NCBI GenBank assembly: GCA_947478725.1
Contig: CANJWZ010000007.1
Coordinates: forward strand, 52,678 to 116,677
Source: Comamonadaceae bacterium
Lineage (GTDB): Bacteria > Pseudomonadota > Gammaproteobacteria > Burkholderiales > Burkholderiaceae_C
Direction: 5' to 3'
Length of the DNA stretch: 64,000 nt
Shown here: in pieces, positions 49,325 through 61,560 of the stretch
How positions within the stretch are numbered: position 1 is the stretch's first letter
How the letters are laid out: every line of letters starts with the position of its first letter
Position numbers and translations under genes: made by a program
The notes under the pieces: generated by a model
Told to the model about the DNA's origin: nothing
What the model saw: the letters and a program-made list of their open reading frames with translations, nothing else
The model's database searches: none

Positions 49325-51361
49325 TTACTTGTTCAGCCAGACAAAGTACGTCATGAGCACAAACACGCCGATGATCATGCCAAAGGCATAGTGATAGATG
49401 TAACCCGACTGCAAGCGCCGCACGAGGCTGGACACCCAGCCCACCATCTTCCACGAGCCATTGACCAACGTGCCATCAATCACTTTTTGGTCGCCGATTT
49501 TCCACAAGCCCATCCCGAGTGCGCGAGTACCTCGCGCAAGTACGTTTTCATTGAACCAGTCGAGGTAGTACTTGTTTTCAAGCAGTACATAAAGCGGATG
49601 GAAAAGGCGCCTGATAGTCGCCGGCAAAGCCGGATTGACCCTATACAAATACCAGGCCAGCACGGCGCCTGACAGGGCTAGCCAGAAAGGCGCGGTCATC
49701 AAGCCGTGCAGTGCCATTTGTACCGGTCCGTGAAACGCTTTGGCCAGCTCTTGCATGGCGGGGTGCTTTTGAAGATTGACAAAAATTGCGTCTTTGAAAA
49801 AATCGCCAAACAGCATGGGCTGGATGGTCATGAAGCCAATCACCACCGAAGGAATGGCCAGCAGGACGAGCGGCACGGTCACCACCCAGGGTGATTCACG
49901 CGATTCGTGGTGTGGTGCATGGTGGTCATGCGCGTCGTGCGCGTGGTGATGCGAATGGTGGTGCGCATCAGGATTCTGGTCGTGACGCTCCTTGCCGTGG
50001 AACACCAGGAAGTAAAGACGGAAAGAATAAAAAGCGGTGATAAAAACCCCCGCCAGCACAGCAAAGTGCGCAAAACCGGCACCCGCCAGATGGCTCTCGT
50101 GCACGGCTTCAATGATGCTGTCTTTTGAGTAAAAACCTGCGAACAATGGCGTGCCAATCAACGCCAGTGTGCCGAGCAGAAAAGTGATCCAGGTGATCGG
50201 CATGGTCTTGCGCACGCCGCCCATCCAGCGAATGTCCTGGTTGTGGTGCATGCCCAAAATGACGGAGCCTGCCGCCAGGAACAGCAGCGCCTTGAAGAAC
50301 GCATGCGTCATTAAATGGAATACAGCCACCGAGTAAGCCGACGCACCGAGCGCGACCGTCATGTAACCCAGCTGCGACAAGGTTGAATAGGCCACGACGC
50401 GCTTGATGTCGTTTTGAATGATGCCCATAAAGCCCATGAACAGCGCAGTGATGCCGCCAATCACCATGATGAAGCTCAGCGCGGTATCACTGAGCTCAAA
50501 CAGCGGCGACATGCGGGCCACCATGAAAATGCCAGCCGTGACCATCGTGGCCGCGTGGATCAATGCCGAGATAGGCGTCGGGCCTTCCATCGAGTCGGGC
50601 AGCCAAACGTGCAGCGGGAACTGGGCCGACTTGCCCATCGCACCAATGAAAAGGCAGATGCAGACGACGGTGACCAACATCCAGCTGGTGCCAGGAAGCG
50701 TGAGTTTTGCAAGCTCGCCGCCCTTGGCAAAGGCTTCGCTGTAGTTCAACGTGCCCGCGAAGGCGGCAATCAGGCCAATGCCCAGAATGAAACCGAAGTC
50801 ACCGACCCGGTTGACCAAAAACGCCTTCATATTGGCATGGGTCGCACTCGGTTTGTTGTAATAAAAACCAATCAGCAAATACGAAACCAGGCCCACAGCC
50901 TCCCAGCCAAAGAAAAGCTGGAGCATGTTGTTGCTCATCACCAGCATCAGCATGGCGAAAGTAAACAGCGAGATATAACCAAAAAAGCGGTTGTAGCCCT
51001 CTTCTTCATCCATGTAGCCGATGGTGTAAATGTGCACCATGAGCGACACAAAGGTCACCACGCACATCATCATGGCACTCAGGCCGTCGACCAGAAAACC
51101 AACTTCCATCTTCAAGCCACCAACGACCATCCAGGTATAGATCGTTTCATTGAATCGCGCGCCGTCCATGGCCACGCTTTTGAGCGTCATGGCAGACAAG
51201 ATAAACGCCAGCAAAACACCCAGAATCGTCAAGGTGTGCGACAGTCGGCGACCCAACCAATTGCCACCGAAAGCGGTGCCAAAGACCCCCGCCAAAACGG
51301 CTCCAGCCAAAGGCAGCAAGGGGACAGCGAGTAGCGCAGAGACAGAAAGGGTTTGACTCAT
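49325..51361 (-). CDS. nuoL: NADH-quinone oxidoreductase subunit L
   Basis: GKSAQFPLHVWLPDSMEGPTPISALIHAATMVTAG. Confidence 0.95.
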   Translation of the reverse strand: MSQTLSVSALLAVPLLPLAGAVLAGVFGTAFGGNWLGRRLSHTLTILGVLLAFILSAMTLKSVAMDGARFNETIYTWMVVGGLKMEVGFLVDGLSAMMMCVVTFVSLMVHIYTIGYMDEEEGYNRFFGYISLFTFAMLMLVMSNNMLQLFFGWEAVGLVSYLLIGFYYNKPSATHANMKAFLVNRVGDFGFILGIGLIAAFAGTLNYSEAFAKGGELAKLTLPGTSWMLVTVVCICLFIGAMGKSAQFPLHVWLPDSMEGPTPISALIHAATMVTAGIFMVARMSPLFELSDTALSFIMVIGGITALFMGFMGIIQNDIKRVVAYSTLSQLGYMTVALGASAYSVAVFHLMTHAFFKALLFLAAGSVILGMHHNQDIRWMGGVRKTMPITWITFLLGTLALIGTPLFAGFYSKDSIIEAVHESHLAGAGFAHFAVLAGVFITAFYSFRLYFLVFHGKERHDQNPDAHHHSHHHAHDAHDHHAPHHESRESPWVVTVPLVLLAIPSVVIGFMTIQPMLFGDFFKDAIFVNLQKHPAMQELAKAFHGPVQMALHGLMTAPFWLALSGAVLAWYLYRVNPALPATIRRLFHPLYVLLENKYYLDWFNENVLARGTRALGMGLWKIGDQKVIDGTLVNGSWKMVGWVSSLVRRLQSGYIYHYAFGMIIGVFVLMTYFVWLNK

Positions 51362-51368
51362 TTTCTAG

Positions 51369-51677
51369 TTAACCCTTGAGCGTATTGAGTTCGTCAACGT
51401 TGATGCTGGATTTATTGCGGAACAGCAAAACGAGAATGGCCAAACCAATGGCGGACTCAGCCGCTGCGACCGTCAGAATAAAGAACACAAAAATCTGGCC
51501 CGCCATGTCGTTCAGGTAATACGAGAACGCCACAAAGTTCATGTTGACGGCAAGCAGCATGAGCTCGATGGCCATCAACAAAACAATCAGGTTTTTGCGG
51601 TTCAGAAAAATGCCGATGACCGACAAGGCGAACAGCATCGCGCCGAGTGACAGGAAATGTCCGAGCGTGAGCGTCAT
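51369..51677 (-). CDS. nuoK: NADH-quinone oxidoreductase subunit K
   Basis: [38 protein letters not shown]. Confidence 0.95.
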   Translation of the reverse strand: MTLTLGHFLSLGAMLFALSVIGIFLNRKNLIVLLMAIELMLLAVNMNFVAFSYYLNDMAGQIFVFFILTVAAAESAIGLAILVLLFRNKSSINVDELNTLKG

Positions 51678-52324
51678 GCCTTTTTCTCCTCAATGACCGG
51701 GGCAGCTGGCATGGTGGCCTCCGGCATGACCGACTTCATCTTCACAAGTGTCACCCGGTCGGCGCGCTTGACCCGAACCTGCTCGGACGGATTTTGTGAC
51801 TTGGAGTCTTTGCGGGCACGCAATGTCAGGGCGATAGCCGCAATGATGGCAACCAGCAAAATAATGGCTGCAATTTCCAGCGGATAAACGTACTCTGAAT
51901 ACAACACCTTGCCAAGTTCTTTGGTGTTAGAAACCTGACTGCCCGTTTGTGCGGCCGCGTTGGCTGCCTTGGGTGGCTCCCTGAAGCCGCCCATCAGCAC
52001 ATAAGACATTTCTAGCGCGATCAGCGCGCCGACAGAGCCTGCCAGCGGGAAGTGCTTCCAGAAACCCTGCCGAACACCATCAAGATTGATGTCGAGCATC
52101 ATCACCACAAACAAAAACAGCACCATCACGGCACCCACATACACCAACACCAGCGTGATCGCCAGAAACTCAGCTTTGAGCAAAATCCAGATGGCGGCAG
52201 CCTGAAAAAAGGCCAGCACAAGGTACAAGGCCGCATGCACTGGGTTGCGCGCCGTGATGACACGGAATGCAGCAAACAGCATCAGCGCAGCAAACACATA
52301 AAAAAGACCTGTTTTAGCGTCCAT
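51674..52324 (-). CDS. nuoJ: NADH-quinone oxidoreductase subunit J
   Basis: [52 protein letters not shown]. Confidence 0.94.
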   Translation of the reverse strand: MDAKTGLFYVFAALMLFAAFRVITARNPVHAALYLVLAFFQAAAIWILLKAEFLAITLVLVYVGAVMVLFLFVVMMLDINLDGVRQGFWKHFPLAGSVGALIALEMSYVLMGGFREPPKAANAAAQTGSQVSNTKELGKVLYSEYVYPLEIAAIILLVAIIAAIALTLRARKDSKSQNPSEQVRVKRADRVTLVKMKSVMPEATMPAAPVIEEKKA

Positions 52325-52369
52325 GTTGCTTTCGAATTCTTTTTAGGATGGGGCGATGTTGAGCCAGGA

Positions 52370-52867
52370 CTAACGAAACTTGGCATCCGCAGCGCGGCTG
52401 GCAGCAATTTCAGTTTCATAACGGTCGCCTACTGCCAGCAGCATTTCTTTGGTGAAGTACAAATCGCCCCGCTTTTCACCGTGGTATTCAAAAATATGCG
52501 TTTCAACAATCGAATCGACCGGGCAGCTTTCTTCACAAAATCCACAAAAAATGCATTTGGTCAGGTCTATGTCGTAGCGCGATGTGCGGCGGCTACCGTC
52601 TTCGCGCACATCAGACTCAATCGTGATGGCCATCGCCGGGCAAACGGCTTCACAGAGCTTGCAGGCAATGCAGCGTTCTTCTCCGTTTTCGTATCGGCGA
52701 AGTGCGTGCAGGCCCCGAAAACGCGGGCTCTGCGGTGTCTTTTCTTCAGGAAACTGAACCGTGATCTTGCGCTTGAACATGTACTTGCCGGTCAAGGCCA
52801 TGCCTTTGAACAGCTCGGTGAGCATGAAGCTCGAAGCGAAATCTTTGAGGGAGGCAACGGTGCTCAT
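52370..52867 (-). CDS. nuoI: NADH-quinone oxidoreductase subunit I
   Basis: [16 protein letters not shown] and [16 protein letters not shown]. Confidence 0.96.
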   Translation of the reverse strand: MSTVASLKDFASSFMLTELFKGMALTGKYMFKRKITVQFPEEKTPQSPRFRGLHALRRYENGEERCIACKLCEAVCPAMAITIESDVREDGSRRTSRYDIDLTKCIFCGFCEESCPVDSIVETHIFEYHGEKRGDLYFTKEMLLAVGDRYETEIAASRAADAKFR

Positions 52868-52868
52868 G

Positions 52869-53948
52869 TCATTTCCAAATTGAATACGATGTCTGCATCC
52901 AGCCGCCAACAACAACCAGCCAGACGAGCGTCACAGGGATGAAAATTTTCCAGCCCAAACGCATGATTTGGTCATAGCGAAAGCGCGGGAATGTGGCACG
53001 TACCCAGAGAAACATGGTAACGATCACAAAAGTCTTGGCGCCCAGCCAGATCCAGCCAGGAATCCAGTTGAAAAACGCGCTGTCGATGGGTGGCAACCAG
53101 CCACCCAGGAAAAGAAGTACTGCGAGGATCGCGACCAGCCACATGTTGGCGTATTCAGCCAGGAAGAACATGGCAAAGGACATGCCGGAATATTCGACCA
53201 TATGCCCCGCCACGATCTCTGATTCGCCTTCGACCACATCAAACGGGTGGCGGTTGGTCTCTGCGAGACTGGAGATGAAATAAACCACAAAAATAGGCAG
53301 CAACGGCAGCCAGTTCCAGGACAAAAAAGTCAACCCACGGTCTGCCGCCATGCCTTTGCCCTGCCCCATCACGATATCGGTCATGTTCAGGCTGCCCGAC
53401 ACCATCAGCACCACGACCAGGCAAAAACCCATCGCAATCTCATAACTCACCATTTGAGCCGAGGCACGCATGGCCCCCAAAAAGGCGTACTTGGAATTGG
53501 ATGCCCAGCCGGCAATGATCACCCCATACACCTCCAGCGAGGTGATCGCCATCAGAAACAGCAAGCCCGCGTTGATATTGGCCAGCGCCACCTCAGGCCC
53601 AAACGGAATGACGGCCCATGCGGCGAGCGCCGGCATGATGGTCATGATGGGGCCCAGAACAAACAAGCCCTTGCTGGCAGCCGTAGGAATAATGATTTCT
53701 TTGGTCAACAGCTTGAGCGCGTCGGCTATCGGCTGCAGCAAACCGAAAGGGCCCACCCGGTTGGGGCCGAGGCGAATTTGTGTGAAACCAATCGCCTTTC
53801 TCTCCCACAAGGTGAGGTAGGCAACGCAAGCCATCAATGGCAGCAAGACGCAAACAATTTTGATCAGCGTCCAGAGCACAGGCCAGACCACGGTGGGCCA
53901 GATACCGCCACCCAAACCCTGACCGAAAGCGTAAATCGCGTCAATCAT
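52869..53948 (-). CDS. nuoH: NADH-quinone oxidoreductase subunit H
   Basis: [37 protein letters not shown]. Confidence 0.96.
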   Translation of the reverse strand: MIDAIYAFGQGLGGGIWPTVVWPVLWTLIKIVCVLLPLMACVAYLTLWERKAIGFTQIRLGPNRVGPFGLLQPIADALKLLTKEIIIPTAASKGLFVLGPIMTIMPALAAWAVIPFGPEVALANINAGLLFLMAITSLEVYGVIIAGWASNSKYAFLGAMRASAQMVSYEIAMGFCLVVVLMVSGSLNMTDIVMGQGKGMAADRGLTFLSWNWLPLLPIFVVYFISSLAETNRHPFDVVEGESEIVAGHMVEYSGMSFAMFFLAEYANMWLVAILAVLLFLGGWLPPIDSAFFNWIPGWIWLGAKTFVIVTMFLWVRATFPRFRYDQIMRLGWKIFIPVTLVWLVVVGGWMQTSYSIWK

Positions 53949-56101
53949 GCTGCCACTTCCTCAGTTGTGCCATCAACAACGGCCACACCACGCGCATCCG
54001 CGGTCAGTTGCAGCGATGTTGCCCGCCTGACCAAGCCGTCAAGCTGATAAATGCCGGCCACGGCAGGCGCCACCTGACTCACGGTGGTCAACTGAATGCT
54101 CGCATCTGAAGCATTGCTCAAGTTGGCGGCTACGACATGACCGTTGTCGATGCCTGCGATTTGCTGAAGGACATCTTGCGACGACTCGTATTCAAAGCCC
54201 GGTAGGCCCAACAAATTGGCCAGCACACGCAACACCTTCCACGCTGGACGTGTATCGCCCAAAGGCTTGACGACCGAATGAAAGCTTTGCACGCGGCCTT
54301 CCGCGTTGACGAACGTGCCCGGCGTTTCAGTAAACGGCGCGATGGGCAACAGCACATCGCTAAAGCTCATGTTGGCCTTGAACGGGCTGAGCGTGACCAC
54401 CATTTGCGCGGCGTTGAGCGCGGCTTTGGCTTTTGCGCCAGAAGCAGAATCAAACTCGGGTTCGTTGTTCAGCAAGACCACCGCTTTGAGTTGGCCGTCC
54501 AGCATCTGACCAGCGTTCAACCCCTTGCCTTGCGGCATGGCACCTGCAAGCTGCGCTCCCACGGTGTTTGCTGCTTCCGTCAGGTAACCCACACTCGCAC
54601 CGGTTTGCTGGCCAATCCAGCTGGCAAGTGCCAGCAGGCTTGACGCGCCAGCGTGGTGCGCCGCTGCATTGCCCAGCAAAATCGCTTTCCGCTCACCGCC
54701 CAGCAACGATTTGGCCATCGCTTTGGCAGCATCGCTCACGTCACCCGCCGCAGGCGCGGCCACGCCTTTTTCAAGTGCAATGGCTGAGGCGATATTTGCC
54801 AGCAACTGCGCCCATGACGCATGTCCTGCCGTCATGGCGTTGGCGATTGGCAGCGCCCAGGCGTCCGGCGTCTTGAGTTCTACCGTCGAATTGACGCTGT
54901 TGACGGCGCAACCCTTGCGAGCCGCCTGCCGGATACGTTGGGCAAAAAGGGGATGGTCCTTGCGCAGATTCGAACCAACGACCAAAACGCGTTGCAATTC
55001 AGACAATGAAGCGATCGACGTTCCCAGCCAGCGCACACCTGAACTGGTTGCAAACTCTGCGTGGCGCAGGCGGTAGTCGATGTTGTCGCTGCCCATACCG
55101 CGCATGAGTGATGCCGCCAGATAAAGCTCTTCCAGAGTACTGTGCGGACTTACCAGCATGCCAATGCTGGTCGCGCCATGGTCGGCCTTGATCTGTTTCA
55201 AACCATTGGCAACGTATTCAAGTGCTGTTTGCCAATCGACTGCTTTCCACTCACCGCCCTGCTTGATCATGGGGCTGGTCAATCGTTCATCGCTGTTCAG
55301 CGATTCATAGGAAAAGCGGTCGCGGTCGGCAAGCCAGCATTCGTTGACCTGTTCATTTTCCAGGGGCAACACACGCATCACCCGGTTGGCCTTGACCTGA
55401 ACAATCAGGTTGCTACCGGTTGAATCGTGCGGGCTGACAGACTTGCGGCGCGACAACTCCCAAGTGCGGGCGCTGTAGCGAAAAGGCTTGCTGGTCAACG
55501 CGCCAACTGGGCAAATGTCGATCATGTTGCCGGACAGTTCGGAGTCCACCGACATGCCGACAAACGTCTCAATCTCGGCATGCTCGCCGCGGTGCGACAT
55601 GCCCAACTCCATCACGCCTGCGACCTCCTGCCCAAAGCGGACGCATCGGGTGCAATGAATGCAGCGGCTCATCTCTTGCATCGACACCAGCGGGCCAATG
55701 TCTTTGTACGCAACGACACGTTTTTCTTCTTCGTAGCGCGAGCCACTTCCGCCATAACCCACAGCCAAATCCTGCAACTGGCACTCACCGCCCTGGTCGC
55801 AAATCGGGCAGTCCAACGGGTGGTTGATGAGCAAAAACTCCATCACGCCTTTTTGCGCCCTGATGGCCTTGTCGTTCTTGGTGTGAACAACCATGCCCTG
55901 TGTCACAGGCGTAGCGCATGCCGGCATGGGTTTGGGGGCCTTTTCAACATCGACCAGGCACATGCGGCAGTTGGCCGCAATCGACAGCTTCTTGTGATAA
56001 CAAAAGTGCGGAATGTAGGTACCGGCTTTTTCGGCCGCATGCATGATCGTGCTGCCTTCGAGCACGTCAACTTTTTGGCCGTCTAGTTGGATTTCAATCA
56101 T
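53945..56101 (-). CDS. nuoG: NADH-quinone oxidoreductase subunit G
   Basis: N-terminal 2Fe-2S and [11 protein letters not shown] / [16 protein letters not shown] motifs. Confidence 0.95.
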   Translation of the reverse strand: MIEIQLDGQKVDVLEGSTIMHAAEKAGTYIPHFCYHKKLSIAANCRMCLVDVEKAPKPMPACATPVTQGMVVHTKNDKAIRAQKGVMEFLLINHPLDCPICDQGGECQLQDLAVGYGGSGSRYEEEKRVVAYKDIGPLVSMQEMSRCIHCTRCVRFGQEVAGVMELGMSHRGEHAEIETFVGMSVDSELSGNMIDICPVGALTSKPFRYSARTWELSRRKSVSPHDSTGSNLIVQVKANRVMRVLPLENEQVNECWLADRDRFSYESLNSDERLTSPMIKQGGEWKAVDWQTALEYVANGLKQIKADHGATSIGMLVSPHSTLEELYLAASLMRGMGSDNIDYRLRHAEFATSSGVRWLGTSIASLSELQRVLVVGSNLRKDHPLFAQRIRQAARKGCAVNSVNSTVELKTPDAWALPIANAMTAGHASWAQLLANIASAIALEKGVAAPAAGDVSDAAKAMAKSLLGGERKAILLGNAAAHHAGASSLLALASWIGQQTGASVGYLTEAANTVGAQLAGAMPQGKGLNAGQMLDGQLKAVVLLNNEPEFDSASGAKAKAALNAAQMVVTLSPFKANMSFSDVLLPIAPFTETPGTFVNAEGRVQSFHSVVKPLGDTRPAWKVLRVLANLLGLPGFEYESSQDVLQQIAGIDNGHVVAANLSNASDASIQLTTVSQVAPAVAGIYQLDGLVRRATSLQLTADARGVAVVDGTTEEVAA

Positions 56102-57531
56102 GTTGTTAAGCGCTCCGCGCTTTGAGCAGTCGCTTTAGGAATCATGGCTTCGAACTCATGGCGGAAATGTTTGATCATGGCGCGTACTGGCATGGCCGCA
56201 GCATCACCGAGCGCGCAAATCGTACGACCCTGAATGTTGTCCGCAACAGAGTTCAGCAAGTCCAAATCAGTGGCCTTGCCTTTACCAGTGTGAATACGAT
56301 CGACCATGCGCCAGAGCCAACCCGTGCCTTCGCGGCAAGGTGTGCATTGGCCACAAGACTCGTGCATATAAAAGTAAGACAAACGCTTGAGTGATTCGAC
56401 CATGCAGCGGGTGTCGTCCATGACAATGACGGCGCCTGATCCAAGCATCGATCCAGCCTTCGCAATCGAGTCATAGTCCATGGTGCATTCCATCATGATG
56501 GCTGCGGGCAACACGGGCGCTGACGAGCCGCCTGGGATGATGGCTTTTAAAGTTCGGCCTTGAGCAGCGCCACGTACACCACCTGCCAGCTCCAGCAGCT
56601 TGGCAAACGGTGTGCCTAACGGAACCTCGTAATTACCGGGCCATTCCACATCACCTGACACCGAGTAAATCTTGGTGCCCCCGTTGTTAGGTTTGCCGCA
56701 TTCCAGATAAGCCTGGCCACCGTTGCGAATCAGCCATGGCACGGCCGCAAAGGTTTCAGTGTTGTTGATGGTTGTCGGCTTGCCGTACAAACCGAAACTG
56801 GCCGGGAACGGCGGCTTGAAGCGTGGCTGGCCTTTCTTGCCTTCGAGTGACTCGAGCAAGGCGGTTTCTTCACCACAAATGTAGGCACCGAAACCATGGG
56901 ATGCATGCAACTCAAAACTGAAGTTGCTGCCCAAAATTTTGTCGCCCATTTCCTTGCTGATGTAGCCTGCGGCACGCGCTTCTTCCAAAGCTTCTTCAAA
57001 GCGCTGGTAGGTTGCGAAAATTTCACCATGAATATAGTTGTAACCCACCGTGATGCCCATGGCGTAACCGGCGATTGCCATGCCTTCAATCACGCTGTGC
57101 GGGTTGAAATGCATGATGTCTCTGTCTTTGCAGGTGCCCGGCTCGCCTTCATCTGAATTGCAGACCAAATACTTTTGACCTGGAAACTGGCGCGGCATGA
57201 AGCTCCACTTCAAACCCGTTGGAAAGCCTGCACCGCCCCGGCCGCGCAAACCGCCTAGTTTGACCTCGGCAATCACTTGGTCAGGGGTCATGCCCGCGAC
57301 TTGCAAGTCGTTTGGTGATTTTGCGTCACCCTGAGCCAGTATTTTGCGCAGCGCCTGGTAGCCACCACGAGCTTCGTAGTCTTTCAAGCGCCAATTGCTG
57401 CCATTCAAGTCCGCCATGATTTGCGGGTTGATATGACGGCCATGGAAGCTGCTTTGAACACCCGTCGCCGCGAATTGCGACAACACGTTTTTGGCCTCTG
57501 GGCTGATGACGGAATTCACAGGAGCTGTCAT
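56098..57531 (-). CDS. nuoF: NADH-quinone oxidoreductase subunit F
   Basis: [52 protein letters not shown]. Confidence 0.96.
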   Translation of the reverse strand: MTAPVNSVISPEAKNVLSQFAATGVQSSFHGRHINPQIMADLNGSNWRLKDYEARGGYQALRKILAQGDAKSPNDLQVAGMTPDQVIAEVKLGGLRGRGGAGFPTGLKWSFMPRQFPGQKYLVCNSDEGEPGTCKDRDIMHFNPHSVIEGMAIAGYAMGITVGYNYIHGEIFATYQRFEEALEEARAAGYISKEMGDKILGSNFSFELHASHGFGAYICGEETALLESLEGKKGQPRFKPPFPASFGLYGKPTTINNTETFAAVPWLIRNGGQAYLECGKPNNGGTKIYSVSGDVEWPGNYEVPLGTPFAKLLELAGGVRGAAQGRTLKAIIPGGSSAPVLPAAIMMECTMDYDSIAKAGSMLGSGAVIVMDDTRCMVESLKRLSYFYMHESCGQCTPCREGTGWLWRMVDRIHTGKGKATDLDLLNSVADNIQGRTICALGDAAAMPVRAMIKHFRHEFEAMIPKATAQSAERLTT

Positions 57532-58022
57532 TGCGTTTTTGCCTCAGCAGATTGCAGACCGGCAATCAATTGGTCGAGTTTTTCATTGCTCATAAAGCTA
57601 CACATGGTCACGTCATTGACCAGCATCACGGGGGAGTCAGCACAAGCACCCAGGCATTCAGATTGCTGCAAGGTAAACAAGCCGTCGGCCGTCGTCTCCC
57701 CCATCGAAATACCCAGCTTGTGCTCCAGGTGTTTGAGCGCCACAACCCCATCACGCAACTGACACGGCAGATTGGTGCAGACGTTCAACTTGTACTTGCC
57801 CACTGGCTGCTGGTTGTACATGTTGTAGAAAGTCGTGATTTCATGCACAGCCATCGGCGCCATACCCAAGTAGTCGGCCACCAACTTTTCACTGTCAGCG
57901 CTGACATAGCCCTGCTCACCTTGCACAATCGTCAGGCAAGCCATCACGGCAGACTGCTTTTGGTCCGCCGGGTATTTGGCCACTTCGCGTGCGAATTTTG
58001 ATTTGGCTTGTTCAGAAATCAT
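57528..58022 (-). CDS. nuoE: NADH-quinone oxidoreductase subunit E
   Basis: [12 protein letters not shown]...[16 protein letters not shown] 2Fe-2S site. Confidence 0.95.
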   Translation of the reverse strand: MISEQAKSKFAREVAKYPADQKQSAVMACLTIVQGEQGYVSADSEKLVADYLGMAPMAVHEITTFYNMYNQQPVGKYKLNVCTNLPCQLRDGVVALKHLEHKLGISMGETTADGLFTLQQSECLGACADSPVMLVNDVTMCSFMSNEKLDQLIAGLQSAEAKTQ

Positions 58023-58039
58023 GTTTACAAAACCCTGGA

Positions 58040-59293
58040 TTAGCGGTCAATCTCGCCAAAAACAATGTCCATCGTGCCGATCACGGCCACCGCATCAGCA
58101 ATCATGTGGCCGCGCGACATTTCGTCCATCGCGGCCAGATGTGAAAAGCCCGGCGGACGAATTTTCAAACGGTAAGGCTTGTTGGCACCATCGCTGACGA
58201 TGTAAATACCAAACTCGCCCTTGGGGTGCTCAACCGCTGCGTAGGCTTCGCCTTCAGGCACGTGAAAACCTTCGGTAAAGAGCTTGAAATGGTGAATCAG
58301 CTCTTCCATGTTGGACTTCATCGATTCGCGATCAGGTGCCGCCACCTTGTGATTGCTGGTAATCACCGGGCCGGGGTTGACACGCAGCCAGTCGATGCAC
58401 TGCGCAATGATGCGGTTTGACTGACGCATTTCTTCAACGCGTACCAGGTAGCGGTCGTAGCAGTCACCGGTTTTGCCGACGGGAATATCAAAATCCATTT
58501 TGCTGTACACGTCGTAAGGCTGCTGCTTGCGCAAGTCCCATGCAAAGCCCGAACCGCGCAACATGGGGCCGGTAAAGCCGAGTGCCAAGGCGCGCTCTGG
58601 CGACACCACACCGACGCCGACTGTGCGCTGCTTCCAGATACGGTTGTCCGTCAGCAGTGTTTCGTACTCGTCAACATAGCCTGGGAATTTTTTGCAAAAG
58701 TCCTCGATGAAATCGAGCAAGGAACCCTGGCGGTTTTCGTTCAGCGCCTCAATCGCCTTGGCGTTTTTCACCTTGCTGACCTTGTACTGCGGCATGCGGT
58801 CTGGCAAGTCACGGTAAACACCGCCCGGCCTGAAATACGCTGCATGCATGCGCGCACCGGACACCGCCTCGTACATGTCAAACAAACTCTCTCGCTCACG
58901 GAAGCAGTAAATCAAAATATTCATTGCGCCGCAGTCAAAACCATGCGCTCCCAGCCACAACAAGTGGTTCAGCAGGCGCGTGATTTCAGCGTACATCACG
59001 CGGATGTACTGAGCGCGTTCCGGCACATCCACGCCCAGCAGCTTTTCAATCGCCAGGCAATAAGCCTGTTCGTTGGACATCATCGACACATAGTCGAGTC
59101 TGTCCATGTAGGGCAAGGACTGAATGTAGGTTTTGCTTTCTGCCAGCTTTTCAGTGGCGCGATGCAGCAGGCCAATATGCGGGTCAGCGCGCTGAATCAC
59201 TTCACCGTCAAGTTCAAGCACCAGCCGCAAAACGCCGTGCGCTGCAGGATGCTGCGGTCCAAAGTTCAGCGTGTAGTTTTTAATTTCAGCCAT
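58040..59293 (-). CDS. nuoD: NADH-quinone oxidoreductase subunit D
   Basis: [42 protein letters not shown]. Confidence 0.96.
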   Translation of the reverse strand: MAEIKNYTLNFGPQHPAAHGVLRLVLELDGEVIQRADPHIGLLHRATEKLAESKTYIQSLPYMDRLDYVSMMSNEQAYCLAIEKLLGVDVPERAQYIRVMYAEITRLLNHLLWLGAHGFDCGAMNILIYCFRERESLFDMYEAVSGARMHAAYFRPGGVYRDLPDRMPQYKVSKVKNAKAIEALNENRQGSLLDFIEDFCKKFPGYVDEYETLLTDNRIWKQRTVGVGVVSPERALALGFTGPMLRGSGFAWDLRKQQPYDVYSKMDFDIPVGKTGDCYDRYLVRVEEMRQSNRIIAQCIDWLRVNPGPVITSNHKVAAPDRESMKSNMEELIHHFKLFTEGFHVPEGEAYAAVEHPKGEFGIYIVSDGANKPYRLKIRPPGFSHLAAMDEMSRGHMIADAVAVIGTMDIVFGEIDR

Positions 59294-59912
59294 GCTTGAC
59301 TCCACCGTAATTCTCTTCGCGGATCACGCGTGGCGTGATTTCACGCATCTCGATGGTGACGGGCTGATAGATCACGCGCTTTTGCTCGGGGTCATAACGC
59401 ATTTCAACGTTGCCCGTTGTCGGGAAGTCCTTGCGGAACGGGTGACCAATGAAGCCGTAGTCGGTCAGGATACGGCGCAGGTCGTTGTGCCCTTCGAAAA
59501 TGATGCCAAACAAATCGAAGGCTTCACGCTCAAACCAGTTGGCGGCGTTCCAGATGTCATTGACTGAATCGACCACCGGGAAATCGTCGTCAGCACAAAA
59601 CACTTTCAGACGCAGACGCTGGTTCAAACTGACAGACAGCAGATGGGACGACACGCAGTAGCGCAAGCCATCGTATTGCCCGTCTTTATATTCTGAATAA
59701 TCAATGCCGCACAGATCAATCAGCTGCTCAAATTTGCAGCCTGCAGAATCACGCAAAAGCATGGCACAGGCAAGGTAATCAGCAGCCCCGACAGTCACGG
59801 TCACTTCACCCAAAACCATCTTGATGCTTTTGAGCTTATCGCCCAGCACGCTGGCTACGGTGGCGCCGATTTGCTCAGCCGTTGCGGGTGTGTGGTGTGT
59901 CGAGACGGTCAT
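59286..59912 (-). CDS. nuoC: NADH-quinone oxidoreductase subunit C
   Basis: [42 protein letters not shown]. Confidence 0.95.
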   Translation of the reverse strand: MTVSTHHTPATAEQIGATVASVLGDKLKSIKMVLGEVTVTVGAADYLACAMLLRDSAGCKFEQLIDLCGIDYSEYKDGQYDGLRYCVSSHLLSVSLNQRLRLKVFCADDDFPVVDSVNDIWNAANWFEREAFDLFGIIFEGHNDLRRILTDYGFIGHPFRKDFPTTGNVEMRYDPEQKRVIYQPVTIEMREITPRVIREENYGGVKHG

Positions 59913-60391
59913 CACGCTCTCGCAATCGTGTTGGTGCGGCGAATTTTCTGCTGCAACTGGATGATGCCGTACATCAGGGCTTCAGCCGTCGGCGGACAGC
60001 CGGGCACGTAAACATCGACTGGCACAATGCGGTCGCAACCACGCACCACCGAGTAACTGTAGTGGTAATAGCCGCCACCGTTGGCACACGAGCCCATGGA
60101 CAGGACCCAGCGCGGCTCGGACATTTGGTCATAAACCTTGCGCAGTGCCGGACCCATTTTGTTGCACAGCGTGCCGGCCACAATCATCAGGTCAGACTGG
60201 CGCGGGCTGGGTCTGAACAACATGCCAAAACGGTCCAGGTCATAGCGTGCAGCACCTGCGTGCATCATTTCAACAGCACAGCATGCCAAACCAAACGTCA
60301 TTGGCCAGAGTGAGCCTGTCTTAGCCCAGTTGACCACCGAGTCGTAGCTCGTGGTCATGAAACCTTCGTTGAAAACACCTTCAAGCGACAT
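59912..60391 (-). CDS. nuoB: NADH-quinone oxidoreductase subunit B
   Basis: [42 protein letters not shown]. Confidence 0.96.
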   Translation of the reverse strand: MSLEGVFNEGFMTTSYDSVVNWAKTGSLWPMTFGLACCAVEMMHAGAARYDLDRFGMLFRPSPRQSDLMIVAGTLCNKMGPALRKVYDQMSEPRWVLSMGSCANGGGYYHYSYSVVRGCDRIVPVDVYVPGCPPTAEALMYGIIQLQQKIRRTNTIARA

Positions 60392-60431
60392 ACAAAATAC
60401 CTTAATGGCGAACGTCAAAACACGTCAATTG

Positions 60432-60791
60432 TCATTCCCAATCGAGAGCGCCTTTTTTCCATTCATAGATAAACCCCACGACCAGAATTCCCAAAAAAAC
60501 CATCACTGACCAAAATCCAACCGCGCCAATTTCCTTCAGCGCAACAGCCCACGGAAACAGAAAAGCGATTTCAAGGTCAAAAAGAATGAACAAGATAGCG
60601 ACCAGGTAGTAGCGCACATCAAACTTCATGCGGGCGTCTTCAAAAGCTTCAAAGCCGCACTCGTAGGGGGAATTTTTTTCGGCATCAGGGCGCACGGGCC
60701 CGAGCAACCTGCCCAGAACCTGGGGAACCACACCAACGCCTACGCCTACCAAAATGAACAGAAGAACGGGGAGGTACTGGTCGAGGTTCAT
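60432..60791 (-). CDS. nuoA: NADH-quinone oxidoreductase subunit A
   Basis: [42 protein letters not shown]; start revised. Confidence 0.95.
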   Translation of the reverse strand: MNLDQYLPVLLFILVGVGVGVVPQVLGRLLGPVRPDAEKNSPYECGFEAFEDARMKFDVRYYLVAILFILFDLEIAFLFPWAVALKEIGAVGFWSVMVFLGILVVGFIYEWKKGALDWE

Positions 60792-60885
60792 GGCGAGGTC
60801 AATGAATAAAGGCCAGTTTGGATCGGTTCGGATCGATTTGCTACGATGTTTTGCCATGCGGCCTGTAGGTCGCATGGCATTGATC

Positions 60886-60970
60886 TGGTGCGGACGGCGA
60901 GACTCGAACTCGCACACCTTTCGGCACTACCCCCTCAAGATAGCGTGTCTACCAATTTCACCACGTCCGC
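60886..60970 (-). tRNA. tRNA-Leu (anticodon GAG), CCA encoded
   Basis: GCGGACGTGGTGAAATTGGTAGACACGCTATCTTGAGGGGGTAG...GAGTTCGAGTCTCGCCGTCCGCACCA folds as a class II tRNA. Confidence 0.93.
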
Positions 60971-61083
60971 GGTTTTTAATGTCTGAATCGCATGAGGAAA
61001 AACGCTAGCTTTTGGCTTTCCAGACAACCTCAGAGTTTACCCTGAATTCACCGTCCCCCGGTGGAGAAAGACGGGCAAACGCA

Positions 61084-61506
61084 TTATTTCTTCGGGATTT
61101 GACCCACCCCGGAAGCTGCTGGCGACGGCGCTGCCGGCACCGCTGCGGTGTTGCCAGCCGGCGCAGCCGTTCCTGGGATTTGCGCTGCGCCCGTGGCCGC
61201 TGAAGCAGCAGGGGCAGGCGCCACGATAGACGCTTTCTCCAGCACGCTGCCGCCGGAGCTGCGCGGTTGTGCGTTGCCAAAATAGGCCAAAGCCAGCGTG
61301 CAGGCAAAAAACAAAGCCGCCAGAACCCCAGTCGAGCGGGACAAAAAGTTGGCGCTTCCGCTGGCACCAAACAGGCTGCCAGAGCCGCCACTGCCAAAGG
61401 CTGCACCCATATCGGCACCTTTGCCGTGCTGCACAAGGACCAGGCCAATCATGCCAATGGCTGACAGCATTTGCACGGCAAGGACAATGGTTAATATCGC
61501 GTTCAT
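61084..61506 (-). CDS. secG: Preprotein translocase subunit SecG
   Basis: IGLVLVQHGKGADMGAAFGSGGSGSLFGASGSANFLSRSTGVLAALFF. Confidence 0.94.
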   Translation of the reverse strand: MNAILTIVLAVQMLSAIGMIGLVLVQHGKGADMGAAFGSGGSGSLFGASGSANFLSRSTGVLAALFFACTLALAYFGNAQPRSSGGSVLEKASIVAPAPAASAATGAAQIPGTAAPAGNTAAVPAAPSPAASGVGQIPKK

Positions 61507-61520
61507 GTTTATTTACTCCT

Positions 61521-61560
61521 GATTTAGTAGCTGCTTGCCCAAATATTTATTGGGCTGCAG
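61521..61560. repeat. Dispersed intergenic repeat, copy 8, overlapping the tpiA 3' end
   Basis: TAGTAGCTGCTTGCCCAAATATTTATTGGGCTGCAG. Confidence 0.6.

Noticed and set aside
50414-51334. 306-aa plus-strand ORF antisense to nuoL
   Set aside because: Low-complexity His/Gln/Arg-rich shadow of nuoL codons; nuoL is unambiguous
52052-52942. 296-aa plus-strand ORF across nuoJ/nuoI
   Set aside because: Antisense shadow spanning two well-supported complex I genes
53247-54047. 266-aa plus ORF antisense to nuoH
   Set aside because: Shadow ORF with Gln/His-rich composition
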